A stretch of DNA of 64,000 bases from Leclercia pneumoniae. Its GTDB lineage: Bacteria > Pseudomonadota > Gammaproteobacteria > Enterobacterales > Enterobacteriaceae. Below are positions 1 through 7,721 of the stretch, in pieces. The position numbers and the translations under genes are program-made. Below the pieces are notes generated by a model. The model did not search any database. It was not told the origin of the DNA and saw only the letters and a program-made list of their open reading frames with translations. Numbering within the stretch: the stretch's first letter is position 1; each line of letters begins with the position of its first letter. The stretch lies in contig NZ_CP071383.1 in the NCBI RefSeq assembly GCF_017348915.1, positions 2,542,001-2,606,000 of the forward strand, written 5' to 3'.

Positions 1-173
1 ATGTGCGCACGTCTGTAGGTCCGCATAACAACATCAAGCTTGAACTTGAAGGTGTGGTGCTGGCCGGCACCGTGGACACCAGAGAGGTGCTTAAACAACT
101 GGATGGCGCTGTAGTCATCGAATGGTTGGTTGAGCAGGGTTACACCGTCAATCATCAGGAGCGTGCAGCATGA
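1..173 (+). CDS. phage protein, C-terminal part only
   Basis: This is an open frame entering from the left edge (first whole codon at position 3) and ending at the TGA at 171-173. The visible 56 residues contain a short hydrophobic stretch (VVLAGTVDTREVLKQLDG) and end in QERAA. I do not recognise the family. The stop overlaps the next start as ATGA (170-173), which is typical of translationally coupled early phage genes and is the main reason for accepting it. Confidence 0.6.
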   Translation, partial: VRTSVGPHNNIKLELEGVVLAGTVDTREVLKQLDGAVVIEWLVEQGYTVNHQERAA

Positions 174-328
174 TCGCAATGGAGCGCTGGGATGACGATG
201 CTTTCGTCCGGCTGATGCGTGACGTTATCCCTGATGCGCCGGAAGAGAAAGACGAGCCAGTTAACCTGGCAGCAGAACGTCAGAATCAGGTGATTAGTTG
301 GGCTGAATTTGCAGGAGATTTCACATGA
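170..328 (+). CDS. small phage protein, 52 aa, unknown
   Basis: ATG at 170 overlaps the previous stop (ATGA), and its own TGA at 326-328 overlaps the next start at 325 (ATGA). The protein is 52 residues, acidic and Trp-containing (starts MIAMERWDDDAFVRLMRD). There is no recognisable domain. It is accepted because it fills the space between two coupled genes exactly and with no gap. Confidence 0.6.
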   Translation: MIAMERWDDDAFVRLMRDVIPDAPEEKDEPVNLAAERQNQVISWAEFAGDFT

Positions 329-1050
329 ACCTGAATCTGTTAGATGAGCCATTCGCCACTGTAGATATCGAGTGGCGCATTCAGCAAGCAGGGAAAAGCG
401 GCAACAAGATCTGGGCCAAGGTGCTGGCCTACGTCACCAATCGGGCAATCATGAAGCGTCTCGATGAAGTGTGCGGGAAAGCAGGCTGGCGTAACGAATA
501 TCGCGACATCCCTAATAACGGCGGGGTTGAGTGCGGCATCTCCATCAAGGTGGATGGAGAGTGGATCACCAAATGGGATGCAGCTGAAAACACCCAAGTG
601 GAAGCGGTTAAAGGTGGGCGTTCTGGGGCGATGAAACGCGCCGCCGTGCAGTGGGGGATCGGGCGTTATCTATACAACCTTGAAGAAGGATTCGCCATTG
701 TCTCTGCGGAGCGGGCAAATGGATTCCACTATGCCAAATCAAAAGAAGTTGGCGTGTTTTACTGGAAACCACCTGCCTTGCCAGCCTGGGCATTACCTGC
801 CGGGGCGGTGCATGAGCAGATCGAACCACAGCCTGCAGAGCAAACAAAAGAGCCAGATCCACCTCAAGGCGTGGATGCGGACAAGATACTCGCCGCGTTC
901 TCTTCTTATGCCAATAACGAAACGGACATCAAGAAGTTAACTGAGCAATACAGAAAGACCTGGGCGGAACTTAGTGGGTATGTAGAGCACCAGGAAAAAT
1001 GCAAAGACGTCACTGGCATCAGACGTTCAGAACTTACACAGGCGGCATAA
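325..1050 (+). CDS. Rad52/Rad22-family single-strand annealing protein
   Basis: The protein is 241 residues. The N-terminal 125 residues match the phage Rad52/Rad22 annealase family; the conserved segment at residues 96-117 (KGGRSGAMKRAAVQWGIGRY then LY) and the preceding KWDAAENT are the recognisable core. Residues 140-180 are a Pro/Gln-rich linker and the tail is charged and helical. These proteins bind single-stranded DNA and anneal complementary strands for phage recombination, the job Bet does in lambda. The gene overlaps its upstream neighbour by 4 nt, and ssb starts at the base after its stop, so annealing protein and SSB are co-translated. The exonuclease downstream is of the Rv2179c type, not lambda Exo. 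Confidence 0.85.
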   Translation: MNLNLLDEPFATVDIEWRIQQAGKSGNKIWAKVLAYVTNRAIMKRLDEVCGKAGWRNEYRDIPNNGGVECGISIKVDGEWITKWDAAENTQVEAVKGGRSGAMKRAAVQWGIGRYLYNLEEGFAIVSAERANGFHYAKSKEVGVFYWKPPALPAWALPAGAVHEQIEPQPAEQTKEPDPPQGVDADKILAAFSSYANNETDIKKLTEQYRKTWAELSGYVEHQEKCKDVTGIRRSELTQAA

Positions 1051-1584
1051 ATGGCAAGTAAAGGCGTTAACAAAGTAATCCTCGTTGGCAACCTCGGGCA
1101 GGATCCTGAGGTTCGTTATCTGCCAAGTGGTGGAGCGGTAGCAAATATCACGCTGGCGACCTCGGAGTCGTGGCGAGATAAGGCGACCGGCGAGCAGAAA
1201 GAGCAGACTGAATGGCACCGGGTTGTGCTGTTCGGAAAGCTGGCAGAAGTGGCTGGCGAATATCTCCGCAAGGGCTCTCAGGTTTATATCGAAGGCCAGT
1301 TACGTACCCGGAAATGGACGGATCAGTCAGGCACTGATAAGTACACCACGGAGGTGCTGGTAAACGTCGGCGGGGTCATGCAGATGCTCGGTGGACGGCA
1401 GGCAGGCGCACAGGCGGGAAGTGGTCAGCAGCAATCAGGTAACTCTTCCGGTAACGGGCAACCTCGCCAGCAACAGCGGTCAGCATCTGCTCAGTCAAAT
1501 GAGCCACCTATGGATTTCGACGACGATATTCCGTTTGCTCCCGTAACCCTTCCCTTCCCTCGCCACACTATTCACGCCATTTAA
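1051..1584 (+). CDS. ssb: phage single-stranded DNA-binding protein with extended tail
   Basis: The protein is 177 residues. Residues 1-110 are the OB fold ([20 protein letters not shown], later [18 protein letters not shown]), followed by a Gly/Gln/Ser-rich linker at 114-150. The acidic interaction motif DFDDDIPF ends at residue 162 and is followed by 15 more residues ([15 protein letters not shown]). In cellular SSB the Ile-Pro-Phe tip is the very C-terminus and docks with partner proteins, so this phage form has a buried tip. The start immediately follows the annealase stop with no spacer. It protects ssDNA during phage replication and recombination. Confidence 0.95.
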   Translation: MASKGVNKVILVGNLGQDPEVRYLPSGGAVANITLATSESWRDKATGEQKEQTEWHRVVLFGKLAEVAGEYLRKGSQVYIEGQLRTRKWTDQSGTDKYTTEVLVNVGGVMQMLGGRQAGAQAGSGQQQSGNSSGNGQPRQQQRSASAQSNEPPMDFDDDIPFAPVTLPFPRHTIHAI

Positions 1585-1592
1585 GGATGAAC

Positions 1593-2141
1593 ATGAACCA
1601 CTTAATGATTGACCTAGAAACGATGGGTAAAGGGCCATACGCGCCGATCATCTCCATTGGCGCCGTATTCTTCGATCCGAACACCGGGGCCACTGGCGAT
1701 GACTTCCAGGTAAACGTATCGCTTGAGTCATCAATGAGGTTCCGCGCCCGGCCTGACGCCTCAACAATCCTGTGGTGGATGGAGCAAGGCGAGGATGCTC
1801 GAAAATCGTTAACCAATGACACCGAAGAGCTTTCCACCGCTCTGTGCTGGCTGTCTGATTTCATCGCTAAGCACGCCAAGCCGCGATTCGTTCAGGTATG
1901 GGGTAACGGCGCATCATTCGACTGCGTCATTCTCCGTAACAGCTACGCGCTTACCTGGCAGGAAGCGCCGTGGCAATGGTGGAATGACCGCGATGTGCGC
2001 ACCGTCGTCGAGATGGGTAAAGCGATCGGATTCGACCCTAAGCGCGATATGCCATTCGAAGGAACCAGACACAGCGCCCTGGACGATGCCATTCATCAGG
2101 CCAAATACGTTTCCGCCATCTGGCAGAAATTAGTCAAGTAA
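1593..2141 (+). CDS. phage 3'-5' exonuclease, DEDD family (Rv2179c-like)
   Basis: The protein is 182 residues from the ATG at 1593, chosen over the in-frame ATG at 1587 because AAGGA at 1583-1587 sits 5 nt upstream of 1593 and overlaps 1587. The DEDD exonuclease signature is visible: D7-L-E9 (MIDLETMG) near the N-terminus, WGNGASFDCVILRN in the middle, and HSALDDAIHQAKYV near the C-terminus. It is the family often labelled phage exonuclease or 3'-5' exoribonuclease Rv2179c-like. In this operon it most likely trims nucleic acid during recombination or host takeover; DNA versus RNA specificity cannot be told from sequence. Confidence 0.85.
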   Translation: MNHLMIDLETMGKGPYAPIISIGAVFFDPNTGATGDDFQVNVSLESSMRFRARPDASTILWWMEQGEDARKSLTNDTEELSTALCWLSDFIAKHAKPRFVQVWGNGASFDCVILRNSYALTWQEAPWQWWNDRDVRTVVEMGKAIGFDPKRDMPFEGTRHSALDDAIHQAKYVSAIWQKLVK

Positions 2142-2162
2142 CACTCAGTTAAGGATTAAAAA

Positions 2163-2492
2163 ATGTCACAACCTCCTCAAGGGGCGGGTTACTTTCGCGC
2201 GCCCAAAAAACTGGAATCGAAGGATGAAGTGATCGCTCGCGTCTGCGCCTTCCTTGCGGAGGAGTTGGGAAAGAAGCGAGTGGATAAGCGCAGTCAGGAA
2301 GAAAAGGATATGGCGGCTGATGCTTGCTGGGAGGAGAGAGGGTTACGCAGATACGAATCCATGCTCTGGCGAAACAACTTCAAAGCCTCCTTCTCTCCTG
2401 TATTCATCCCATGCGGCCCTATGCAGCCATCACGAATTAACGACCGAGACCGTGACTATATCGGTCGCTACGGCCATGTGAGGAACGACTGA
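2163..2492 (+). CDS. phage protein of unknown function, 109 aa
   Basis: ATG follows an AAGGATTAAAA leader. The 109-residue product is charged (SKDEVIARVCAFLAEELGKK, then a KRSQEEKDMAADACWEERGL stretch) with a Pro-rich end. There is no domain I can name. It looks like one of the accessory early proteins of lambdoid phages. Its TGA overlaps the next ATG at 2492 by one base, continuing the coupled operon. Confidence 0.7.
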   Translation: MSQPPQGAGYFRAPKKLESKDEVIARVCAFLAEELGKKRVDKRSQEEKDMAADACWEERGLRRYESMLWRNNFKASFSPVFIPCGPMQPSRINDRDRDYIGRYGHVRND

Positions 2493-2650
2493 TGAAACAT
2501 GCTCACGACGACATTGTTATTTACGGGCTTCGACTGACATTCATTGTCGGACCTAACGGCTGGCTGATGCCATGGGGTGATGTCATCTGCAACCCTCTGA
2601 AGGCGCAGCGACTGACTGAAGAGTATCTCAACAGGCAGGAGGCCGCATGA
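2492..2650 (+). CDS. small phage protein, 52 aa, unknown
   Basis: ATG at 2492 shares its A with the previous stop (TGATG), and its TGA at 2648-2650 overlaps the methyltransferase start at 2647 (ATGA). It is a 52-residue protein starting MKHAHDDIVIYGLRLTFIVG and ending NRQEAA. No family is recognised. Acceptance rests on the double overlap and on the absence of any gap left for it in the operon. Confidence 0.6.
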   Translation: MKHAHDDIVIYGLRLTFIVGPNGWLMPWGDVICNPLKAQRLTEEYLNRQEAA

Positions 2651-3198
2651 GCGATTACACCGGAAGTAATACGCCAGCGGATCAGCGTGATTTATGGCGC
2701 ACGCCACCGGCACTGTTTGCAGCACTGGATGCTGAGTTCTGCTTTCAACTGGACGCCGCCGCCGCACCTCACAACACGCTCTGCCGCAAGTTCATCACCG
2801 CCGAGCAGAACACGCTGGAAACACCGTGGGCCGACTACCTCACCATCCCCGGTTATGCCTGGATGAACCCACCTTATAGCGACGTCACGCCATTTGTGAA
2901 GAAGGCTGCAGCGGAGAGCGAGAACCAGATTGGTACCGTCATGCTGGTTCCGGCTGATACATCCGTAGGCTGGTTCAAGGAAGCTATCCAGACCGCCAGC
3001 GAGGTTCGCTTCATCACCGCCGGGCGGCTGGCATTTATCAACCCGGTCACCGGTAAGCCGGTCAGTGGGAATAATAAAGGCAGTATGCTCATCATCTGGC
3101 GACCGTACCCGCGTACACACTGCCACTTCGCAACTGTGGATCGGGATGAGTTGATGGCTTTCGGGGCGAAACTTCTCGCCCGACGGGAGGAAGCATGA
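2647..3198 (+). CDS. phage DNA N6-adenine methyltransferase
   Basis: The protein is 183 residues. It matches the phage Dam family (DNA N-6-adenine-methyltransferase): N-terminal DLWRTPPALFAALDAEF, an AdoMet-site region FQLDAAAAPHN, and the catalytic N74-P-P-Y motif (AWMNPPYSDV), followed by GTVMLVPADTSVGWFKEA. It transfers methyl groups from AdoMet to adenine in DNA, giving the phage genome host-like or protective methylation. No partner endonuclease gene is adjacent, so it is an orphan. It overlaps both neighbours by 4 nt. Confidence 0.9.
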   Translation: MSDYTGSNTPADQRDLWRTPPALFAALDAEFCFQLDAAAAPHNTLCRKFITAEQNTLETPWADYLTIPGYAWMNPPYSDVTPFVKKAAAESENQIGTVMLVPADTSVGWFKEAIQTASEVRFITAGRLAFINPVTGKPVSGNNKGSMLIIWRPYPRTHCHFATVDRDELMAFGAKLLARREEA

Positions 3199-3419
3199 AG
3201 AATATGACCATTGAGCAAGAGAACGCTCTGCGCGCCACTGCCAAGAGATGTAACGATGAGCTGAAAGAGGCCATGGCGCAGAAGCCAAAGCCGAAGTTTG
3301 ACTCTGTCAGTCGGCCACTGTTGGCGAAGCACTACGAGAAGATAAAGGGGCTTGGAGTCCCTTTTTTATTGTTCGTCTACACCATCGGCATGATTAACAA
3401 ACAGTTCCGGGAGCATTGA
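3195..3419 (+). CDS. phage protein of unknown function, 74 aa
   Basis: It overlaps the methyltransferase stop by 4 nt (ATGA at 3195). The 74-residue protein has a charged helical N-terminal half (EQENALRATAKRCNDELKEA) and a hydrophobic stretch GVPFLLFVYTIGM around residues 54-66 that could be a short membrane or core helix. I do not recognise a family. Confidence 0.6.
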   Translation: MKNMTIEQENALRATAKRCNDELKEAMAQKPKPKFDSVSRPLLAKHYEKIKGLGVPFLLFVYTIGMINKQFREH

Positions 3420-3421
3420 CC

Positions 3422-3637
3422 ATGGACATCATCGATACAGCAGCAGAGATAGAAGAGCTTCAGCGTAACGCTGCCCTTTCCGCTCACCGCATCAACCGTA
3501 ACGCCGTATCAGCTGAGCGTTGTGAAGAATGCGACGAACCAATTCCCGATCCGCGGCGCGCTGCCGTTCCCGGCTGCCAGACCTGCTCCAGTTGCCAAGA
3601 AGAAATAGAGCTGAGGAATAAGCAGAGGGGGTTCTAA
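3422..3637 (+). CDS. TraR/DksA-type C4 zinc-finger protein
   Basis: The protein is 71 residues from the ATG at 3422, preferred over the TTG at 3416 because GGGAG at 3409-3413 is 8 nt upstream of 3422. A predicted zinc site is formed by C34-X2-C37 (CEEC) and C55-X2-C58 (CQTCSSC), the C-terminal motif of TraR/DksA proteins. Short phage members of this family resemble F-plasmid TraR, which binds RNA polymerase through the secondary channel without ppGpp. By family analogy it may retune host transcription; the N-terminal helix needed for that is short here, so the function is inferred. Confidence 0.8.
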   Translation: MDIIDTAAEIEELQRNAALSAHRINRNAVSAERCEECDEPIPDPRRAAVPGCQTCSSCQEEIELRNKQRGF

Positions 3638-3668
3638 CTCATCCTTGCCCCCTTACTAAGCGGCGGTA

Positions 3669-3698
3669 TTTACGTCCTTCACTGTGTCAGCCTAATAT
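3669..3698 (+). promoter_or_regulatory. possible phage sigma70 promoter
   Basis: TTTACG at 3669-3674 and TAATAT at 3693-3698 with an 18-bp spacer lie in the first real gap of the early operon (3638-3727), upstream of the 89-aa gene. Each box matches the consensus at 4 of 6 positions. It would let the last genes be expressed separately from the main early promoter. This is a pattern match only. Confidence 0.3.
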
Positions 3699-3727
3699 TT
3701 GTTAGTCTGTATTCAGGAGATCATAAG

Positions 3728-3997
3728 ATGAAAGATATTATGCTTTTTGGTGCTGGACATGAAGGCACAAAGAAACAGGTTGAACCCGGGAAAGAATCCT
3801 ACTACTTCAACAGCAAACCAGTACCATCGCCCACAGGCAATAATATAGTTAGTCATAGTGCAGAGCGGGTTTCATTCCGGGTTAGCACTGTTTATCCAGA
3901 AAAAGGAGGTTTTTTGATTGGAGTGCATGGTGAAGAACCTTCAGATAAAACGATAGTAGATGCGATATTTAAGTACAACCCTACCCCGCTAAACTGA
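3728..3997 (+). CDS. phage protein of unknown function, 89 aa
   Basis: ATG at 3728 is preceded by CAGGAGATCATAAG, a strong ribosome binding site. The product is 89 residues (MKDIMLFGAGHEGTKKQVEP at the N-terminus) with no recognised domain. It is separated from the upstream operon by about 90 bp with a possible promoter and followed by a clear terminator at 4018-4040, so it may be expressed on its own. Confidence 0.65.
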   Translation: MKDIMLFGAGHEGTKKQVEPGKESYYFNSKPVPSPTGNNIVSHSAERVSFRVSTVYPEKGGFLIGVHGEEPSDKTIVDAIFKYNPTPLN

Positions 3998-4017
3998 AAA
4001 CAGTGTACTGAAACGAA

Positions 4018-4040
4018 CCTCGCCCTGGCGGGGTTTTTTA
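4018..4040 (+). terminator. intrinsic terminator in the prophage
   Basis: Stem CCTCGC / GCGGGG (one G-U pair) with loop CCTG is followed by six T. It lies 20 bp after the stop of the 89-aa gene. Confidence 0.75.
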
Positions 4041-4085
4041 TTGGATAAAACTCGCTGCGCCCAGCGTGCGGCATGAGGATAGATT

Positions 4086-4712
4086 ATGTCAGACCAAAGC
4101 AAATTTTATGATTACTACATGGTTGAAGGCGATGAAGTGAAGTCGCTTATTGCCGGTTACGACGCTATCGGAGAGCAGCGTAACGCCATTCTGCCTGAAG
4201 CGGCCGGAAAGGTAGGTGCCATTGCATGGACAACATCTAGCGGATGGGGCGGCGGAGGCGGTTTGCTTAGTGGGTTTGTGTGGGAAAAGGGATATGAGTT
4301 CCCCTGCCCTATGACTATCAAGCGTGAAGAGATGTTTGATGGAAAGCGGGTGGTTCTTGGAAGGGGAAAAGGAAATACAAAGGAAGGGCGGGCTTTCAAT
4401 AAGCAGCTCGATGCTGCGATGCAGGAAGCTAACGCAAAGCTAAAATCGCTGCCTGAGTGGAAAGACTACATCGTCAACCACTACGGGATTATGCGTACTG
4501 GAATCGGTGGCCCTTCAGGTCGTGGTTTCGGTTTCGCTATGCTTTCGACTTATGGCGGCAAAGCGCCGGGGCGTGATGATTGTCTGGTTTTTGCCATCCC
4601 CAACAACATCGAAGATCGGCACGGAAAGGTGGCAATCCCTGAGAACTTCCAAAAGCTCACCTACGGTCAGTTTTACGACATTGTGAATAGCGAACCTAAC
4701 GAAGCCGCCTGA
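4086..4712 (+). CDS. phage protein of unknown function (DUF5420-like), 208 aa
   Basis: The protein is 208 residues and soluble-looking. The N-terminal half has AGKVGAIAWTTSSGWGGGGG around residues 40-60, then a KREEMFDGKRVVLGRGKGNTK segment, and GIGGPSGRGFGFAMLSTYGG near residue 145. It resembles the uncharacterised phage family I know as DUF5420; that assignment is from memory of the WTTSSGWGGG motif and is not certain. It lies between a terminator and the xis-int pair. Confidence 0.65.
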   Translation: MSDQSKFYDYYMVEGDEVKSLIAGYDAIGEQRNAILPEAAGKVGAIAWTTSSGWGGGGGLLSGFVWEKGYEFPCPMTIKREEMFDGKRVVLGRGKGNTKEGRAFNKQLDAAMQEANAKLKSLPEWKDYIVNHYGIMRTGIGGPSGRGFGFAMLSTYGGKAPGRDDCLVFAIPNNIEDRHGKVAIPENFQKLTYGQFYDIVNSEPNEAA

Positions 4713-4742
4713 GGGCGGTTTATTTTTGCCTGGAGTAAACCA

Positions 4743-5072
4743 ATGGCCGGAAACACACCATTCATGAAGGTGCCGGAGCTTGCGGCACGCATCAATGTCT
4801 CTCCCAGCACCATCTATCGCAACCCTGCCAGATATCACATGTTCAAAGTAGGCGGTTCATGGCGGGCCAGCGAAGAAAGCGTGGAAAAGTTCTCTCAAAC
4901 ATCCAACAATGTATTCCGGCTGGCTGTGGTCGGTAAGGAACATATGAAATGCCGATCTACAAAAGAGGTAAAACCTACTGGGTCGATATCTCCGCTCCAG
5001 ATGGAACGCGAGTTAGACACTCTTCTGGCACCGAAGAAAAGGCAAAGGCGCAGGAGTACCACGATAAGCTGA
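4743..5072 (+). CDS. Xis-like helix-turn-helix protein overlapping int
   Basis: The protein is 109 residues; a ribosome binding site (TGGAGTAAACCA) precedes the ATG. Residues 7-50 are a winged-helix/MerR-type HTH (VPELAARINVSPSTIYRNPA, then HMFKVGGSWRASEESVEKF), the fold used by phage excisionases. The rest is basic (KKRQRRRS near the end). The last 124 nt overlap the first codons of int in another frame, as xis overlaps int in lambda-like phages. The likely role is excision directionality and possibly repression of the int promoter. Confidence 0.75.
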   Translation: MAGNTPFMKVPELAARINVSPSTIYRNPARYHMFKVGGSWRASEESVEKFSQTSNNVFRLAVVGKEHMKCRSTKEVKPTGSISPLQMERELDTLLAPKKRQRRRSTTIS

Positions 5073-5998
5073 AGCATGAGATGTGGGATGTCTCCAGACT
5101 TGATAAACGTAAGGAACATCTATTTGAGGAAATCGTAATCATGGCCCTCAAGGACGCAGAGGGCCAGAAGCTATACGATACGAAGAAAGGTTATGCGAAG
5201 TACTGGCTTTCAGTTTTTAAAGGAAGAGCGATCTCCACTATCCAGGGGGATGAAATTGCCAGAAAGATGCCAACCCATGCTCAGCATAAATCCCGAAAGC
5301 CACTTGAGAACGGAACTATCAACCGCTACCGGGCGTTTATCATCAGGGCGTTCTCGCTGGCTCTTAAGCATGGATGGATTGATCACCGGCCATACGTACC
5401 AGAACTCAGAGAGCCTAAGGTTCGTGTGCGGTGGATAAGGAAGTGGCAAGCCAGAGAGCTGATCGAGTCAATTAGCGCCCCCGTTCTGAAGCGGATAGTC
5501 TCCTTCGCCCTGCTTACCGGAGCAAGGCGCGGAGAAATACTTACGCTCAGGTGGGATAACGTTGATATCGAAAACAGAAATGCGATGGTCACCGCCGAGA
5601 ACGCCAAATCAGGACGGGCCAGATCACTACCGCTTAACGATGAAGCGATAAGAGTACTTCGTGAATGCGATATGTCATGCGAGTACGTTTTCTCGATAAA
5701 TGGGGAAAGGCTGATGGATATCGAGAGGAAAGAGTTTAACCGGGCGCTGCAGTCCGTACAAATTTCTGACTTCCGTTTTCACGACCTGAGGCATACCTGG
5801 GCAAGCTGGCATATTCAGAATGGAACACCTCTCATGATGTTAAAGGAAATGGGCGGTTGGGAGACTCTGGAAATGGTGAAAAAATATGCCCACCTGAGTG
5901 CTGAACATTTGAACAGATTCGTTGACTCTGTCACGTTTTTGACACAGGACGATGAATTACAAAAAATACGAGGAGAAAAGAAGCGAGTAAGCGGCTGA
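4949..5998 (+). CDS. int: phage tyrosine integrase
   Basis: The protein is 349 residues. The N-terminal arm-binding domain begins MPIYKRGKTYWVDISAPDGT, followed by a SAM-like core-binding domain (about 60-150) and the catalytic domain. Active-site residues are readable: R193 (TGARRGE), K220 (ENAKSGRARSLPL), H278-X2-R281 (FHDLRHTW), W304 in the position often held by His (MGGWETLEM), and nucleophile Y313 (KKYAHLS). It integrates and, with Xis, excises the prophage. It is the last gene before the host boundary, 36 bp from the core-like site. Overlap with the Xis-like gene implies coupled expression. Confidence 0.95.
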   Translation: MPIYKRGKTYWVDISAPDGTRVRHSSGTEEKAKAQEYHDKLKHEMWDVSRLDKRKEHLFEEIVIMALKDAEGQKLYDTKKGYAKYWLSVFKGRAISTIQGDEIARKMPTHAQHKSRKPLENGTINRYRAFIIRAFSLALKHGWIDHRPYVPELREPKVRVRWIRKWQARELIESISAPVLKRIVSFALLTGARRGEILTLRWDNVDIENRNAMVTAENAKSGRARSLPLNDEAIRVLRECDMSCEYVFSINGERLMDIERKEFNRALQSVQISDFRFHDLRHTWASWHIQNGTPLMMLKEMGGWETLEMVKKYAHLSAEHLNRFVDSVTFLTQDDELQKIRGEKKRVSG

Positions 5999-6034
5999 TA
6001 TGATTAATGTTTTTTGAGGGTGTTTTTTGAACTT

Positions 6035-6053
6035 AGTCTAATAAAAATAGACT
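6035..6053. other. putative attachment-site core (attL/attR)
   Basis: AGTCTA (6035-6040) and TAGACT (6048-6053) form a perfect inverted repeat separated by exactly 7 bp (ATAAAAA). Two inverted core-binding arms around a 7-bp overlap are the layout of lambda-type att sites. It lies 36 bp after the int stop and just before host minC upstream DNA. Two copies of GTTTTTTGA (from 6010 and from 6022) lie between int and this site. The partner site would be outside the window. Confidence 0.5.
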
Positions 6054-6174
6054 TTTACTCTGAATTAATGGGTGGTTGCTTGCCTCAATATAATAGTGAC
6101 TATAACATGCCTGATACTCTTCGGAATATCGCGTCGGATACGTCGCGGTTCAAAGCAAATTGAGTAAGGCCAGG

Positions 6175-6882
6175 ATGTCAAACACGCCCATCGAGCTTAA
6201 AGGCAGTAGCTTCACCTTATCAGTGGTTCATTTGCATGATGCAAAACCCGAGGTTATTCGTCAGGCGTTAGAAGACAAAATCGCTCAGGCGCCCGCATTT
6301 CTAAAACATGCTCCCGTGGTCATTAATGTCAGCGACCTTGACGCACCGATCAACTGGCAGCGCCTGCAGCAGGCGGTGACCTCTACCGGACTACGGATCG
6401 TGGGCATTAGCGGCTGCAAAGATGCCGAACTGAAAGCTGAAATCGATCGGGCTGGCCTGCCGTTGTTGAATGAAGGCAAAGAAAAAGCCCCACGCGCCGC
6501 CCCCACCGAGGCCGCTCCGCCTGCCCCGCCGGTTGAAATTGATAGCACAGTCACAAAAACGCGATTGATTGATCTGCCGGTTCGTTCCGGTCAGCGCATT
6601 TATGCGCCAAACTGTGACTTAATTGTGACCAACCACGTTAGCGCGGGCGCGGAACTGATCGCGGATGGCAATATTCATATTTATGGCAGCATGCGTGGAC
6701 GCGCGCTGGCTGGCGCCAGTGGCGATCGCGACGCGCAAATTTTTTGTACCCACCTGTCGGCGGAGCTGGTTTCCATCGCAGGGGTTTACTGGCTGAGCGA
6801 TAAAATCCCGGCCGAATTTTATGGCAAAGCGGCGCGTCTGCAACTGGCAGATAACGCTTTGACTGTTCAACCGTTGAATTGA
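6175..6882 (+). CDS. minC: septum site-determining protein MinC
   Basis: The protein is 235 residues from the ATG at 6175 (starts [20 protein letters not shown]). It inhibits FtsZ polymerisation and, bound to MinD on the membrane, blocks septa at the poles. The N-terminal FtsZ-inhibiting domain (about 1-105) is followed by a Pro/Ala-rich linker ([16 protein letters not shown]) and a C-terminal beta-helix (about 130-235) with [15 protein letters not shown] and [10 protein letters not shown] that dimerises and binds MinD. It is the first gene of minCDE. The prophage lies immediately upstream, so the min promoter region is the short host segment 6054-6174. Confidence 0.97.
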   Translation: MSNTPIELKGSSFTLSVVHLHDAKPEVIRQALEDKIAQAPAFLKHAPVVINVSDLDAPINWQRLQQAVTSTGLRIVGISGCKDAELKAEIDRAGLPLLNEGKEKAPRAAPTEAAPPAPPVEIDSTVTKTRLIDLPVRSGQRIYAPNCDLIVTNHVSAGAELIADGNIHIYGSMRGRALAGASGDRDAQIFCTHLSAELVSIAGVYWLSDKIPAEFYGKAARLQLADNALTVQPLN

Positions 6883-6905
6883 TCCCTTTTTAACAAGGAA
6901 TTTCT

Positions 6906-7718
6906 ATGGCACGCATTATTGTTGTTACTTCGGGTAAAGGAGGCGTTGGCAAGACCACCTCCAGCGCGGCCATCGCTACTGGTTTGGCCCAGAAGGGAAA
7001 GAAAACCGTCGTTATCGATTTTGATATCGGCCTGCGTAACCTCGACCTGATCATGGGCTGCGAGCGTCGCGTGGTGTACGACTTCGTTAACGTTATTCAG
7101 GGCGATGCCACCCTAAACCAGGCGCTGATCAAAGATAAGCGCACGGAAAACCTTTATATCCTCCCCGCGTCTCAGACGCGCGACAAAGACGCGCTGACGC
7201 GTGAAGGCGTGGAGAAAGTGCTGGATGAGCTGAAAAAGATGGAGTTTGACTTCATTGTTTGCGACTCGCCGGCAGGGATTGAAACCGGTGCATTGATGGC
7301 GCTCTACTTTGCTGATGAAGCCATCATTACCACCAACCCTGAAGTCTCGTCTGTTCGTGACTCCGACCGTATCCTGGGTATCCTGGCGTCCAAATCACGT
7401 CGTGCGGAAAATGGACAGGATCCAATCAAAGAACACCTGCTGCTCACCCGCTACAATCCGGGCCGGGTCAACAAAGGTGACATGCTGAGCATGGAAGACG
7501 TGCTCGAAATTCTGCGCATTAAACTGGTGGGCGTTATCCCGGAAGATCAGTCCGTGCTGCGCGCGTCAAACCAGGGTGAACCTGTTATTCTCGACGCCAC
7601 CGCCGACGCGGGTAAAGCTTATGCTGATACCGTGGACCGTCTGCTTGGTGAAGAACGTCCTTTCCGCTTCATTGAAGAAGAGAAGAAAGGTTTCCTCAAA
7701 CGCCTGTTCGGAGGATAA
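6906..7718 (+). CDS. minD: division-site ATPase MinD
   Basis: The protein is 270 residues, the same as E. coli. It has a deviant Walker A at residues 11-18 (KGGVGKTT), switch segments VIDFDIGLRNLDLIMG and VCDSPAGIE, and a C-terminal amphipathic membrane-targeting helix (EEKKGFLKRLFGG). ATP-bound MinD dimers sit on the membrane, recruit MinC, and are released by MinE, giving pole-to-pole oscillation. It lies 23 bp after minC and 3 bp before minE. Confidence 0.98.
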   Translation: MARIIVVTSGKGGVGKTTSSAAIATGLAQKGKKTVVIDFDIGLRNLDLIMGCERRVVYDFVNVIQGDATLNQALIKDKRTENLYILPASQTRDKDALTREGVEKVLDELKKMEFDFIVCDSPAGIETGALMALYFADEAIITTNPEVSSVRDSDRILGILASKSRRAENGQDPIKEHLLLTRYNPGRVNKGDMLSMEDVLEILRIKLVGVIPEDQSVLRASNQGEPVILDATADAGKAYADTVDRLLGEERPFRFIEEEKKGFLKRLFGG

Positions 7719-7721
7719 GTT

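Larger units (their letters stand above)
1..6053 (+). mobile_element. integrase end of a lambdoid prophage
   Basis: Everything from the left edge to just past the integrase is phage-type: small overlapping genes, a Rad52-family annealing protein, SSB, a phage exonuclease, a phage adenine methyltransferase, an Xis-like protein and a tyrosine integrase. All read toward minC. This matches the left early operon (recombination genes then xis-int) of lambda-like phages. Repressor, replication, lysis and structural genes are not in the window, so whether the phage is complete cannot be told. The right boundary is placed at the core-like inverted repeat at 6035-6053. Confidence 0.9.
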
